NCBI RefSeq assembly: GCF_025499425.1
Contig: NZ_JAIMCB010000005.1
Span: forward strand, 248,001 to 312,000
DNA length: 64,000 bases
Direction of reading: 5' to 3'
DNA from: Acidiferrimicrobium sp. IK
GTDB lineage: Bacteria; Actinomycetota; Acidimicrobiia; Acidimicrobiales; Palsa-688
Below the pieces are notes generated by a model. The model was not told the origin of the DNA, ran no database searches, and was given only the letters and a program-made list of their open reading frames with translations. The translations under genes and the position numbers were made by a program. Positions 33,434 through 43,820 of the stretch are shown here, piece by piece; within the stretch, counting starts at the first letter, position 1, and the number at the start of each line of letters is the position of its first letter.

Positions 33434-34753
33434 TCAGCTCTCCCTCCGCCGCCGCCAGTCCTCCGCCCGGCGAGGCTCAGCGCCGTGAGACGACGGCTGG
33501 TAGTACTTCCGGCCCTCGAGGTGCTCGGGCCGGTACGCCTGCTCCACCCAGCCGCGCGGGTCGTCGTGGGGGTAGCGGTATCCGTCGCCGTGCCCCAGGC
33601 GGGCCGCTCCCTGGTAGTGGGCGTCGCGCAGGTGGGCCGGCACCTGGCCGACCGGCTGCCCGGCGACGTCGGCCTGCGCCGCGCCCAGGGCGGCGGTCAC
33701 GGTGTTGGACTTTGGGGCCAGAGCCAGGTGCACGACCGCTTGGGCCAAGTTGAGCTGGGCCTCGGGCAGCCCGACCAGTTCCACCGCGCGGGCCGCCGCG
33801 TCGGCGACGAGCAGCGCTTGGGGGTCGGCCATCCCGACGTCCTCGCTGGCGAGGATGACCAGCCGTCGGGCCACGAACCGGGCGTCCTCGCCGGCGGCGA
33901 GCATCCGGGCCAGCCAGTACAGGCCGGCGTCTGGGTCCGAACCGCGGATGGACTTGATGAAGGCGCTCACCACGTCGTAGTGGTCGTCCTCCTCGTAGCG
34001 CAACGCCCGGGTGGAGCGGGCCGCCTCGACGTCGGCCACGGTCACGACCCGGCCGCTGGTGTCGGCGCCCGGGCGGGAGGCCGCCCGGCTGTCGGTGAGC
34101 GCGAGGGTCACCTCCAGGGACGTGAGGGCGGCTCGGGCGTCGCCGTCGACCAGGCCTACGAGGAGGGCCACCGCTTCGGGCTCGGCGTCGGCTCCCTCCC
34201 GCTGCAGCGCCCGGCGGACCAGGGTGGTGAGGGCGTCGGGGCTGAGCGGCTCCAGCCGGAACAAGGTGGAGCGCGACAGGAGCGGGGCGTTGACCGAGAA
34301 GTACGGGTTCTCGGTGGTGGCGCCGATCAGGGTCAAGGTGCCGTCCTCCACCGACGGGAGCAGGGCGTCTTGCTGGGCCCGGTTGAAGCGGTGCACCTCG
34401 TCGAGGAAGAGGATGGTGCCCCTCCCCTGCTCCCCCAACTGGCGGCGGGCCTCGGCCACCGCCTCGCGCACGTCCTTCACGCCGGCGGTCACCGCCGACA
34501 TCGGCACGAAGGCCCGGGAGGTGGCGCCGGCCACCAGCTGCGCCAGGGTGGTCTTGCCGGTGCCGGGCGGACCCCAGAAGATGACCGACGACAGGCGGTC
34601 TGCCTCGATCAGGGCCCTCAGCGGCCTCCCCGGGGCGAGGAGATGCTCCTGGCCGACGACCTCGTCGAGGGTCCTCGGCCGCAGTCTGGCCGCCAGCGGC
34701 GCCTGGCCGGCCAGACGGTCGTTGACCGCGGCCGCGAACAGATCGTCGGGCAC
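33434..34753 (-). CDS. rarA: Replication-associated recombination protein A (AAA ATPase)
   Basis: 439 aa, clamp-loader-like AAA+ ATPase of stalled-fork metabolism. It has LRPRTLDEVVGQEHLLAPGRPL, Walker A GPPGTGKTT, Walker B LFLDEVHRFN, sensor GATTENPYFSVN and the C-terminal tetramer domain (FIKSIRGSDPDAGLYWLARM, SEDVGMADPQAL). I use the GTG at 34751-34753, which overlaps the hisS stop by one base and gives VPDDLFAAAVNDRLAGQ; the longer frame would overlap hisS by 58 bases. Confidence 0.95.
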   Translation of the reverse strand: MPDDLFAAAVNDRLAGQAPLAARLRPRTLDEVVGQEHLLAPGRPLRALIEADRLSSVIFWGPPGTGKTTLAQLVAGATSRAFVPMSAVTAGVKDVREAVAEARRQLGEQGRGTILFLDEVHRFNRAQQDALLPSVEDGTLTLIGATTENPYFSVNAPLLSRSTLFRLEPLSPDALTTLVRRALQREGADAEPEAVALLVGLVDGDARAALTSLEVTLALTDSRAASRPGADTSGRVVTVADVEAARSTRALRYEEDDHYDVVSAFIKSIRGSDPDAGLYWLARMLAAGEDARFVARRLVILASEDVGMADPQALLVADAAARAVELVGLPEAQLNLAQAVVHLALAPKSNTVTAALGAAQADVAGQPVGQVPAHLRDAHYQGAARLGHGDGYRYPHDDPRGWVEQAYRPEHLEGRKYYQPSSHGAEPRRAEDWRRRRES

Positions 34754-36009
34754 TACGAGCCCAGCAGCCGCGCCACCTCGGCGACGACCTGGTCGCGAGG
34801 CGTCGCCCACTGGGTCCGGTCCCCGGTCAGGGGACGGATCATGACCGTGCCGGCGGCGGCGTCGTCGGGACCGACGACCAGCGCCAGGCGGGCGCCGGAG
34901 CGGTCGGCCACCTTGAACTGGGCCTTCGCGGACCGCCCGTCGAAGGACCGGTCGGCGCGGACGCCCGCCGCCCGCAGCTGGGCGGTGAGGTCGCGGGCGG
35001 CGTCCCCGCCGGCGAAGTCCACGACGAACACGTCGACCGCGGCGTCGGGGGCGGCCAGGGTCCCCTCCGCGTCACAGGCCATGAGGATCCGTTCGACGCC
35101 GAGAGCGAAGCCGATACCGGGCGTCGACGGGCCGCCCATCTCCTCGACCAACGCGTCGTAGCGGCCGCCGCCGCCGACGGCGTTTTGCGCCGAGTCCAGG
35201 GCCAGTCCGGCGTACTCGAAGGTGGTCCGGGTGTAGTAGTCCAACCCTCGGACCAGGTTGGTGGCCAGGGTCCAGGGGATGCCGAGCGCGTCGAGGCCGC
35301 CGGTGGCCCGGGCGAAGTGGGCGCCGCACGCGTCGCAGAGGTGCTCGACCTGCTTGGGTGCGTCAGCGGCCACCGCCTTGCACGTCGGGCGCTTGCAGTC
35401 GAGGACCCGAAGCGGGTTTTCCCTGAACCGGTCGCGGTGCTCGTCGCAGAGGTCGCCGCTTCGTGCTTCTAGGTACTCGATCAGCAGCGCCCGGTACGGC
35501 GGCCGGCACGTCGCGTCGCCGAGGGAGTTGACCATCAGCTCGACGCGGCGCAACCCGAGGGCCCGGTAGAACTCCCAGCCGAGCGCCATGACCTCGACGT
35601 CGAGGTCCGCGTCGGCGGCCCCGAAGACCTCGATGCCGACCTGGTGGAACTCACGGTAACGGCCGGCCTGCGGGCTCTCGTAGCGAAAGTTGGACCCGGC
35701 GTACCACGCCTTCCACGGGGTGGTCGGGCGGTGCTGGATGAACGCCCGCACCACCGACGCGGTCACCTCCGGGCGCAGCGCGACCCGCCGGCCGCCCTTG
35801 TCCTCGAAGTCGTACATCTCCTTGCGGACGATGTCGGTCGACGCGCCGACCCGCTGGAAGACCTGCAGGTCCTCGAAGGTCGGGGTGATCACCAGCCCGT
35901 AGCCGGCGCCCTCCACCACCCGGGCGAACACCGCCAGCAGCGCCTCCCAGCGTCGGGAGTCGGGGGCGAGGACGTCGAAGGTCCCGATGGGGTGGCGCAG
36001 CTCGGACAC
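34753..36009 (-). CDS. hisS: Histidyl-tRNA synthetase
   Basis: 418 aa, class II synthetase charging tRNA-His. Motif 2 region YAGSNFRYESPQAGRYREFHQVG, the histidine-specific VRGLDYYTRTTFEY and AVGGGGRYDALVEEMGGP, and motif 3 GIGFALGVERIL are all present. The C-terminal anticodon-binding domain contains FVVDFAGGDAARDLTAQLRAAG. It also has two CxxC-like cysteine pairs (residues about 190-225) in the insertion domain, as in many bacterial HisS. Confidence 0.97.
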   Translation of the reverse strand: MSELRHPIGTFDVLAPDSRRWEALLAVFARVVEGAGYGLVITPTFEDLQVFQRVGASTDIVRKEMYDFEDKGGRRVALRPEVTASVVRAFIQHRPTTPWKAWYAGSNFRYESPQAGRYREFHQVGIEVFGAADADLDVEVMALGWEFYRALGLRRVELMVNSLGDATCRPPYRALLIEYLEARSGDLCDEHRDRFRENPLRVLDCKRPTCKAVAADAPKQVEHLCDACGAHFARATGGLDALGIPWTLATNLVRGLDYYTRTTFEYAGLALDSAQNAVGGGGRYDALVEEMGGPSTPGIGFALGVERILMACDAEGTLAAPDAAVDVFVVDFAGGDAARDLTAQLRAAGVRADRSFDGRSAKAQFKVADRSGARLALVVGPDDAAAGTVMIRPLTGDRTQWATPRDQVVAEVARLLGS

Positions 36010-36043
36010 GGCCGCTCAGGGTACCGGGCCCCGGCGCCCACCC

Positions 36044-36220
36044 TCAGTTGCGGTACGCCTCCGGCGGCGGTTCGCTGCGCGCCGCGGCGGCGAGGAACGC
36101 CTCCGCGCCGCTCACGACGTCAGCGGCGGCGCGCGCCACCTTCCGCCGCTGCTGGCGCCAGCGCACCAGCTCGACCACAGCCTCCGACCAGACGACCACT
36201 GGATCCCCCCATGTGCTCAT
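36044..36220 (-). CDS. Small conserved-looking ORF, 58 aa, unknown
   Basis: ATG at 36218-36220, 58 codons, between relA and hisS on the same strand. The product begins MSTWGDPVVVWSEAVVELV and continues with basic, Ala-rich helical sequence (RWRQQRRKVARAAADVVSG), ending SEPPPEAYRN. GC-rich third positions and tight fit in the 284-base gap favour a real gene. The ribosome site is weak. No family recognised. Confidence 0.45.
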   Translation of the reverse strand: MSTWGDPVVVWSEAVVELVRWRQQRRKVARAAADVVSGAEAFLAAAARSEPPPEAYRN

Positions 36221-36293
36221 TCGGGGCCACCATAGCGGCGGGTGTGACCGCCGTCATGCCACGCTGCCGAGGGGAGGCCAGCCAGGGACCGCT

Positions 36294-38537
36294 TCAGCCG
36301 CCTTTGCCGGGCAGCACCCGGTAGGCGTCGTACACGCTGTCGATGCGCTTGACCGCGCCGAGCAGCGAGTCGAGGTGGGCGGGGTCGGCCAGCTCGAACT
36401 CGAAGCGCATACGAGACACCCGGTCGGAGCTGGTCAGGGTCTCCGAGCGCAGGATGTTGAGGTGATGGTCGGAGACCACCTTCCAGATGTCCACCCCGAG
36501 ACGGGTCCGGTCCAGGGCCTTGATCTCGATCGCCGCGGTGAAGCTGCCGGCGCTCTCGCGGTCCCATTCGACCTCGATCAGCCGGCCGACCTCGGTCACC
36601 GACAGGGACGCCGCATTGGAGCAGTCCGAGCGGTGGACGCTCACCCCGCGGCCCCTCGTGACGAAGCCGATGATCTCGTCGCCGGGCACCGGAGTGCAGC
36701 AGCGCGACAGGCGCACCATGACATCGTCGAGGCCTTCGACGTGGACGCCGACACCCTGACGGCGGGTGGTGCGGCGAGGTTGGCGGGCGGTGGTCGGCAG
36801 CTGGACTTCGTAGTCGCCGCCGCGCAGCTCCTTGGCCAGGCGCTGCGCGACCGAGCGAGCCGAGACGTGCCCTTCGCCGATCGCCGCGTGGAGGGAGTCG
36901 AGGTCGGTGTAGTTGAGGCTTTCGACGATCCCGGCCAGCGCCGGCGAGTTGGCCAGCTTCTGGACGGGGAGGCCTTCCTTGCGGATGGCTTTGACCAGCT
37001 CTTCGCGGCCGGTCTCGATGGCGTCCTCGCGCCGTTCCCGGCTGAACCACTGCCGGATCTTGCTGCGCGCCCGCGGCGTCTGGACGATCTTCAGCCAGTC
37101 CCGGCTGGGTCCCGCGGACGGCACCTTGGACGTGAAGATGTCCACGCTGTCGCCAGACGACAGGGTCGAGTCGAGCGGGACCAGCCTTCCGTTGACCCGG
37201 GCGCCGATGCAGCGGTGCCCGACGTCGGTGTGGATGGCGTACGCGAAGTCGACCGGCGTGGCGTGCACCGGGAGGGTGATCACGTCGCCTTTGGGGGTGA
37301 ACACGAAGACCTCGTCGGTGTCTAGGTCGAGCTTGAGGGTCTCGAGGAACTCGACGGGGTCGCTGCTCTCCGCCGACCAGTCGACGATCCGCTGCAGCCA
37401 CGCGATGTCCGCCGCCGACGCCTGCTCTTTGTACCCCCAGTGCGCGGCGATGCCCCGCTCGGCCCGGTTGTGCATCTCCACGGTGCGGATCTGGGCTTCG
37501 AGGGGCTTGCCCTGCGGGCCGACGACAGTCGTGTGCAGCGACTGGTAGAGGTTGAACTTCGGGGTGTTGACGTAGTCCTTGAACCGGCCGGGGACCGGCG
37601 CCCAAGCGCCGTGGACCGCGCCGAGGGCCGCCCAGCAGTCCTTGACCGACTCGACGAGCACCCGGACCCCGACCAGGTCGTAGATCTCGTCGAACTCCTT
37701 GCCCTTGACGACCATCTTCTCGTAGATCGAGTAGAGGTGCTTGGGCCGGCCGGTGACCTGCCCCTCGATGCGGGCCGCGGCCAGCCGCTCGTTGACCTGG
37801 TCGATCACCTGGGCCAGGTAGATCTCCCGTTCCGGGGCGCGGGTGGCGACCATCTGCTCGATCTCCGCGTAGCGGCGGGGGTGGAGCGCGGCGAAGGCCA
37901 GGTCCTCGAGCTGCCACTTGAGGTCCTGGATGCCGAAACGGTGGGCCAGCGGGGCGTAGATGTCCAGGGTCTCCTGGGCGGTGCGCTTCTGCTTCCACTC
38001 CGGCATGGCGGCGATGGTCCGCATGTTGTGGAGACGGTCGGCGAGCTTGATGAGCAGGACCCGGGGGTCCTTGGCCATCGCCACCAGCATCTTGCGCATG
38101 GTGGCGGCTTGCTGGGCCTGCTTGGAGTCGAAGCTGACCCGGTCCAGCTTGGTGACGCCGTCGACGATGGCCGCGACGACCGGACCGAACTCCGCCTCGA
38201 TCTGCGTCACCGTCAGCCCGGTGTCCTCGACCGCGTCGTGGAGGAGCGCGGCGGCGATGGTCACGTCGTCGAGACCGAGCCCGGCCAGGATCGTGGCGAC
38301 CGCCAGCGGATGGGTGATGTAGGCCTCACCCGACATCCGCAGCTGGCCGTCGTGGGCGGCATTGGCCGCTTCGAACGCCCGGACGAAAAGGCTGGTGTCC
38401 CCCCGCGGGTGGCGGGCCCGGTATGAGTTGAGCAGCGGGGTGAGCGCGTCGGCGGTCTGCACCTGGCGCCGCCAGGGCAGCACCCGCTCGACGGTGGCCA
38501 CGGCCCTCCCCCGGCTGACCCCCTCGACCCGGCTCAC
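36294..38537 (-). CDS. relA: Bifunctional (p)ppGpp synthetase/hydrolase (Rel)
   Basis: 747 aa, stringent-response alarmone enzyme. The HD hydrolase domain is intact (AALLHDAVEDTGLT, LIKLADRLHNMRT). The synthetase has GRPKHLYSIYEKM, YDLVGVRVLVESVKDCWAAL, FKDYVNTPKFNLYQSLHTTV and EIQIRT-like EAQIRTVEMHNRAERGIAAHW. Then come TGS (VFVFTPKGDVITLPVHATPVDFAY), zinc-finger-like CC with SRCCTPVPGDEIIGFVTRGRGVSVHR, and a C-terminal ACT domain. Between apt and hisS as in Streptomyces. Confidence 0.97.
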   Translation of the reverse strand: MSRVEGVSRGRAVATVERVLPWRRQVQTADALTPLLNSYRARHPRGDTSLFVRAFEAANAAHDGQLRMSGEAYITHPLAVATILAGLGLDDVTIAAALLHDAVEDTGLTVTQIEAEFGPVVAAIVDGVTKLDRVSFDSKQAQQAATMRKMLVAMAKDPRVLLIKLADRLHNMRTIAAMPEWKQKRTAQETLDIYAPLAHRFGIQDLKWQLEDLAFAALHPRRYAEIEQMVATRAPEREIYLAQVIDQVNERLAAARIEGQVTGRPKHLYSIYEKMVVKGKEFDEIYDLVGVRVLVESVKDCWAALGAVHGAWAPVPGRFKDYVNTPKFNLYQSLHTTVVGPQGKPLEAQIRTVEMHNRAERGIAAHWGYKEQASAADIAWLQRIVDWSAESSDPVEFLETLKLDLDTDEVFVFTPKGDVITLPVHATPVDFAYAIHTDVGHRCIGARVNGRLVPLDSTLSSGDSVDIFTSKVPSAGPSRDWLKIVQTPRARSKIRQWFSRERREDAIETGREELVKAIRKEGLPVQKLANSPALAGIVESLNYTDLDSLHAAIGEGHVSARSVAQRLAKELRGGDYEVQLPTTARQPRRTTRRQGVGVHVEGLDDVMVRLSRCCTPVPGDEIIGFVTRGRGVSVHRSDCSNAASLSVTEVGRLIEVEWDRESAGSFTAAIEIKALDRTRLGVDIWKVVSDHHLNILRSETLTSSDRVSRMRFEFELADPAHLDSLLGAVKRIDSVYDAYRVLPGKGG

Positions 38538-38582
38538 CCTCGGCTCCTCGTCTCTCTCAGGCTGTCTTTCGTGTGATCCTCA

Positions 38583-39152
38583 TCAGTAGCTGATCAGTGC
38601 AACCGCGTCCAGGTCCCCGAGCTTCCCACGTCCGCCGAGAAAGGCCAGCTCGATCACACACGCCACGCCGACGACCTCGGCGCCCAGCGAGCGGATCAAC
38701 GCTGCGGTCGCCACCGCGGTGCCACCGGTGGCCAGCACGTCGTCGACGATGAGGACCCGCTCGCCGATCTCCAACGCGTCGGTGTGGATCTCGAGGACGT
38801 CGCTGCGGTACTCCAGCTCGTAGGACTGGCTGGTCACTGCGCCGGGCAGCTTGCCGGTCTTTCGCACCGGGACGAAGCCGGCGCCGAGGCGCAGAGCGAC
38901 GGGCGCGGCGAGGATGAAACCTCGAGCCTCGATGCCGACGACCTTGTCGATCCGCCCGCCGGGGACGCCCGCAGCCAGCGCGTCTACGGTCCCGGCGAAG
39001 GCCCGAGGGTCGCTGAGCAGGGGGGTGATGTCCTTGTAGACCACGCCCGGCTTGGGGAAGTCGGGAATGTCTCGGATGTGGTCCTTGATCCACTCGGACC
39101 CGCCGACCGCGGCCCCCGCAGTGTCCAGGGCGCTGGGTGCTGGCTCCATCAC
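38583..39152 (-). CDS. apt: Adenine phosphoribosyltransferase
   Basis: 189 aa, purine salvage from adenine plus PRPP to AMP. IRDIPDFPKPGVVYKDITPLL is the family's N-terminal signature; GIEARGFILAAPVALRLGAGFVPVRK and the PRPP loop VLIVDDVLATGGTA follow. About 15 N-terminal residues before the fold may be overcalled. Lies between secF and relA, the standard actinobacterial order. Confidence 0.95.
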   Translation of the reverse strand: MMEPAPSALDTAGAAVGGSEWIKDHIRDIPDFPKPGVVYKDITPLLSDPRAFAGTVDALAAGVPGGRIDKVVGIEARGFILAAPVALRLGAGFVPVRKTGKLPGAVTSQSYELEYRSDVLEIHTDALEIGERVLIVDDVLATGGTAVATAALIRSLGAEVVGVACVIELAFLGGRGKLGDLDAVALISY

Positions 39153-39203
39153 TCCAAGGTACTCGCTGCGGGCCTCAACACCCGTCCAAGCTGCTCGGCC
39201 CTG

Positions 39204-40490
39204 CTAGCGCCGGCGGGTCTTCTTGCGGGGGCGGGGCGGCGGCCGGTTGCCGGGGCGGGGCGGCGTGGGGGTCCGGGCGGGCAGCGCGCTCTCCGCCGCG
39301 CCGGCGTCGGCGGTGCCGGCGTCGGGCGTTGCACCCTCAACCGGCCCGGCGCCGAGAGCCTCGCCCGACGCCACTTCCGGCGCGTCGGCGACGGCCTGGC
39401 TGGTGGCACCGGCCCGCCGCTTGGGTACCGGCGGGCCGCCGGCGGGCGTCGGGCCCGACGCCGCGAAGCCGCTGGCGGCTGCGCTGGCCGGCGTCATGCG
39501 GGGCGCGGGACGGTTCGAGAGGCGCTCACGGATCTGCGCGTAGCGGGGCTCGCGTTCTTTGAGCAGGGCGAGGAGCGGGGAGGCGACGAAGATCGACGAG
39601 TAGGCGCCGGTCGTCAACCCGATGAACAACGCCAAGCCGAAGTCCTCGAGGGCGGTGGCTCCGAGGATCCACGCGCCGATCACCAGGATCGACATGATCG
39701 GGATGATCGCCACGAAGGAGGTGTTGATGGAGCGGGCCAGCACCTGGTTCATGGACAGGTTGACGGTGTCGGTGTAGGTGGCCTTGCCGCTCGACGCCAG
39801 GCCCTTGGTGTTTTCCTGCACCTTGTCGAACACGACGATGGTGTCGTAGAGCGAGTAGCCGAGGATGGTGAGGAAGGCGATGACGGTGTCGGGGCTCACC
39901 GTGAACCCCGACAGCGAGTAGATGCCGACGGTCACCAGGATGTCGTGGAGCAGCGCGGTGAGCGCGGCGATGGCCATCTTGGCCTCGAAGCGGAACCAGA
40001 TGTATGCCGTCACCACGATCAGGAAGACGATGACGCCCTCGATGGCCTTGTGGGTTATGTCGGACCCCCACGACGGGCCGATGTCGTTCAGCTGGACGTC
40101 GTTGGGACTGACGTGGGCGACGTTGGCCAGCGCGTTGGTCACCTTGGACACGAGGGTGCTGTCGCCGGTGGTCTTGGCCGCCGCCTGCACCTTGATGGTC
40201 TGCTGGTGGGTCTGGGCGTTGGTCAGGGTCTGGATGGTCGCCTGGCCGAGGGTGCCCGAGACCCCGTTGAGAGCGGAGCGGACCTCCGACACCGACGCGT
40301 GGGTCGGCACCTCCCACACCGTGCCGCCCTTGAAGTCGATGGAGAAGTTGAGGCCCCGCACGCCGAGCGACACCAACCCGACCAGGATGATCAGCCCGGA
40401 GATCGCGAACCACCGCCGCCACCGGGTCGCGAAGTCGTAGGAGGTCTCGCCCCGGAAGAGGCGCTGGAAGGCGTTGTGATGTTCGGGCAT
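39204..40490 (-). CDS. secF: Protein-export membrane protein SecF
   Basis: 428 aa. A conserved six-TM SecF: RWFAISGLIILVGLVSLGV, LNFSIDFKGGTVWEV, FTVSPDTVIAFLTILGYSLYDTIVVFDKVQEN, and the last helices at LVIGAWILGATALEDFGLALFIG. With SecD it forms the proton-driven accessory complex of Sec translocation. About 110 residues follow the last TM, Pro/Ala/Gly-rich and ending in basic PRKKTRRR; a cytoplasmic tail of this sort is common in actinobacterial SecF. ATGA overlap with secD. Confidence 0.96.
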   Translation of the reverse strand: MPEHHNAFQRLFRGETSYDFATRWRRWFAISGLIILVGLVSLGVRGLNFSIDFKGGTVWEVPTHASVSEVRSALNGVSGTLGQATIQTLTNAQTHQQTIKVQAAAKTTGDSTLVSKVTNALANVAHVSPNDVQLNDIGPSWGSDITHKAIEGVIVFLIVVTAYIWFRFEAKMAIAALTALLHDILVTVGIYSLSGFTVSPDTVIAFLTILGYSLYDTIVVFDKVQENTKGLASSGKATYTDTVNLSMNQVLARSINTSFVAIIPIMSILVIGAWILGATALEDFGLALFIGLTTGAYSSIFVASPLLALLKEREPRYAQIRERLSNRPAPRMTPASAAASGFAASGPTPAGGPPVPKRRAGATSQAVADAPEVASGEALGAGPVEGATPDAGTADAGAAESALPARTPTPPRPGNRPPPRPRKKTRRR

Positions 40491-42202
40491 CAGCCGGTCC
40501 CCCCTGCCGCGCCGAGACCCCGGGCCACGCCGAGTATGCGGTTCTCGGTGAAGGTCCGGCGGCGCCCGACAACGATAACCATCGGCCGGATGAAGAAGTA
40601 GGCCGTGGCCACGTCGAGCAGCGTTGACAGCCCGAGGGTGAACGCGAACCCTCGAACGTCGCCGACGGTGAGCAGGTAGAGGATCAGCGCAGCCAGGAAC
40701 GACACGAAGTCCGCGGTGAGCACGGTCCGAAACGCCCGCGAGAAGCTCCGCTCGGTCGACTGGCGGATGGTACGCCCGCCGCGCACCTCGTCTTTGAGCC
40801 GCTCGAAGTACACCACGTACGAGTCGACGGTTATGCCTACCGACACGATGATCCCGGTGATGCTGGAGAGCGTCAGGGTCAAGCTGCTGGTCTGCGACAG
40901 CAGGGTCAGCATCGAATACAGCAGCGCGCCGCCGACCGCGAGGCCGAGGACCACGACCAGTCCCAGCGCCCGGTAGTACAGGATCATGTAGAGGAGCACG
41001 ACGATGATGCCGCCGGCGCCGGCGAGCAGGCCGGCGTGGAGCGAGTCCTTGCCGATCGTGGCCGACACGGTCTGCACGGACTGCGGGGTGAAGCGGACCG
41101 GCAGCGAGCCGTACTTGAGCACCAGGGCCAAGGCGCTGGCCTGGCTGGAGGTGAACGAACCGGAGATCGAGGCCTGCCCGTTGAACTGCGCGGACTGGAT
41201 GGTCGGCGCCGACTCGACCTGGCCGTCGAGGTCGATGGCTTCCTGCGAGCGGGGGTCGACGGTCTGCGAGGACGCCGAGTAGTACTTGTTGCGGATCGCC
41301 GCCATGGCGTCGAACTGCTTGCTGCCCTCCCCGGTGAACTGCAGTTCCACGGTGTAGGCGCCGGTGGAGCTCACCGACACGTAAGCGTTCTTCACGGCCC
41401 GCCCGGTGAGGTCGGCCGGGCCGAGGAGGAACCGGTTGGTGCCCAAACCCGAACCGCTGGACGCGGGGACCAGCACGTAGGACTTCTCGAGGTCACCGGC
41501 CGGGGTGGTGGAGGGGATCTGGCTCCCGTTGCTGGCGGAGCAGATCTGGGGGGCGGTGGCCGCGGTGATGGGCGTGTTGGGTGACACCGGCGTGGCTGTC
41601 GACGCGGCCGGCGCGGCCGGCGCGGTCGTCGCGGTGGTCGCCGGGACCGTGGTAGCGGGAGTCGCCGGAGCGGTGGTGGCGGGAGTAGAACCGGCGGTGG
41701 TCGGGGTGACCGCCGGCAGCACCGCCGAGGTCAGGCGGGCCTGCACCGGCGCGCCGAGCGCCTTGGGAGTGGTGGTGGCGCTCGATGACGGGACGGTCGT
41801 GGAGGGGACCGTCGTCGACGGTGACGCCGAGGAGGCGCTGGAGGCCACGAACGCGGGCAGCTCGCACACGACCGGCCGGAAGTACAAGGTGGCGGTCGTG
41901 CCCAACTCGGTCAGGGCCCGCTGGGAGTCCTTGATGCCCGGCAGGTTGATGACCACGTCCTTGCCCTGGCGCTGCACCTGCGAGTTGGCGACGCCGAGGC
42001 CGTTGACTCTCCGGTCGATGATCGACACCGACTCCGCCAGCTGGGCGCTGTTGGCGGTGCCCTGCGGCTGCAGCACGACCGACACGCCCCCGCGCAGGTC
42101 CAAGCCGAGCAGCGGGCTGTCACCGGTCGCCAGGCACGCGCCGAGCGCGACGATCGCCAAGCCGATGATCCCCACCAGCGAGTAGATGAGGCTGCGCTTC
42201 AT
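40490..42202 (-). CDS. secD: Protein-export membrane protein SecD
   Basis: 570 aa. N-terminal TM, then LLGLDLRGGVSVVLQP and the P1 domain, and a C-terminal five-TM block (ILYYRALGLVVVLGLAVGGAL, TLSSITGIIVSVGITVDSYVVYFERLKDEVRGGRT, RAFRTVLTADFVSFLAALILY). Within P1, about residues 125-225, is an insert made almost wholly of Thr/Ala/Pro/Val with repeated TTAPAT-like units; it is likely a flexible extracytoplasmic spacer. Starts in an ATGA overlap with yajC. Confidence 0.96.
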   Translation of the reverse strand: MKRSLIYSLVGIIGLAIVALGACLATGDSPLLGLDLRGGVSVVLQPQGTANSAQLAESVSIIDRRVNGLGVANSQVQRQGKDVVINLPGIKDSQRALTELGTTATLYFRPVVCELPAFVASSASSASPSTTVPSTTVPSSSATTTPKALGAPVQARLTSAVLPAVTPTTAGSTPATTAPATPATTVPATTATTAPAAPAASTATPVSPNTPITAATAPQICSASNGSQIPSTTPAGDLEKSYVLVPASSGSGLGTNRFLLGPADLTGRAVKNAYVSVSSTGAYTVELQFTGEGSKQFDAMAAIRNKYYSASSQTVDPRSQEAIDLDGQVESAPTIQSAQFNGQASISGSFTSSQASALALVLKYGSLPVRFTPQSVQTVSATIGKDSLHAGLLAGAGGIIVVLLYMILYYRALGLVVVLGLAVGGALLYSMLTLLSQTSSLTLTLSSITGIIVSVGITVDSYVVYFERLKDEVRGGRTIRQSTERSFSRAFRTVLTADFVSFLAALILYLLTVGDVRGFAFTLGLSTLLDVATAYFFIRPMVIVVGRRRTFTENRILGVARGLGAAGGTG

Positions 42203-42644
42203 CAGTAGCTCTCGGTGCCGGTCCCGGGCCGGTCATCGGGCCCGTCGCCCTCGTCGGTGCGGTGATGCTCCGAGTCGTCCTCGTCGTGGAACACCCCGGG
42301 CGGGGCGTCGTCGGCGGGGGGGTTGGCCGGCGCCGGCTGCGCGTTGATGGCTCGACGCACGAAGGTGAGGATCACCCCCGGTGACACTTCGACGCGCACG
42401 TCGCCGTCGTCGTCGATGCCGACCACGACGCCCTTGATGCCACCGACCGACATGACGGCATCACCCACGTCGAGGGTCGCGGCCTGGGTCCGGGCCTGGC
42501 GCTGGCGCTGCGAGCGGGGCCGGATGATCAGGAAGTAGAAGGCAACCAGGACCAGGATGATGATCAGGAACCCGTAGGAGCTCCCGCTGGACTTCGACGA
42601 TGCCGTCGTGGTCGGGCTGGTTGCGGCGAGGAGGAGGTGGAAGG

Positions 42645-42648
<4 letters not shown>
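42202..42648 (-). CDS. yajC: Preprotein translocase subunit YajC
   Basis: 148 aa, single-pass accessory subunit of SecDF. TM YGFLIIILVLVAFYFLIIRP, then RSQRQRQARTQAATLDVGDAVMSVGGIKGVVVGI and VEVSPGVILTFVRRAI, the family core, followed by an acidic His/Asp-rich tail. The ATG at 42646-42648 overlaps the tgt stop in an ATGA; the longer frame upstream is a tgt shadow. Confidence 0.94.

Positions 42649-43816
<1,168 letters not shown>

Positions 43817-43820
<4 letters not shown>

Noticed and set aside
32000..35161. A 1053-codon open frame on plus
   Set aside because: It runs over the MFS gene in another frame and antisense across rarA and hisS; composition is Arg/Pro/Gly-rich shadow typical of high GC.
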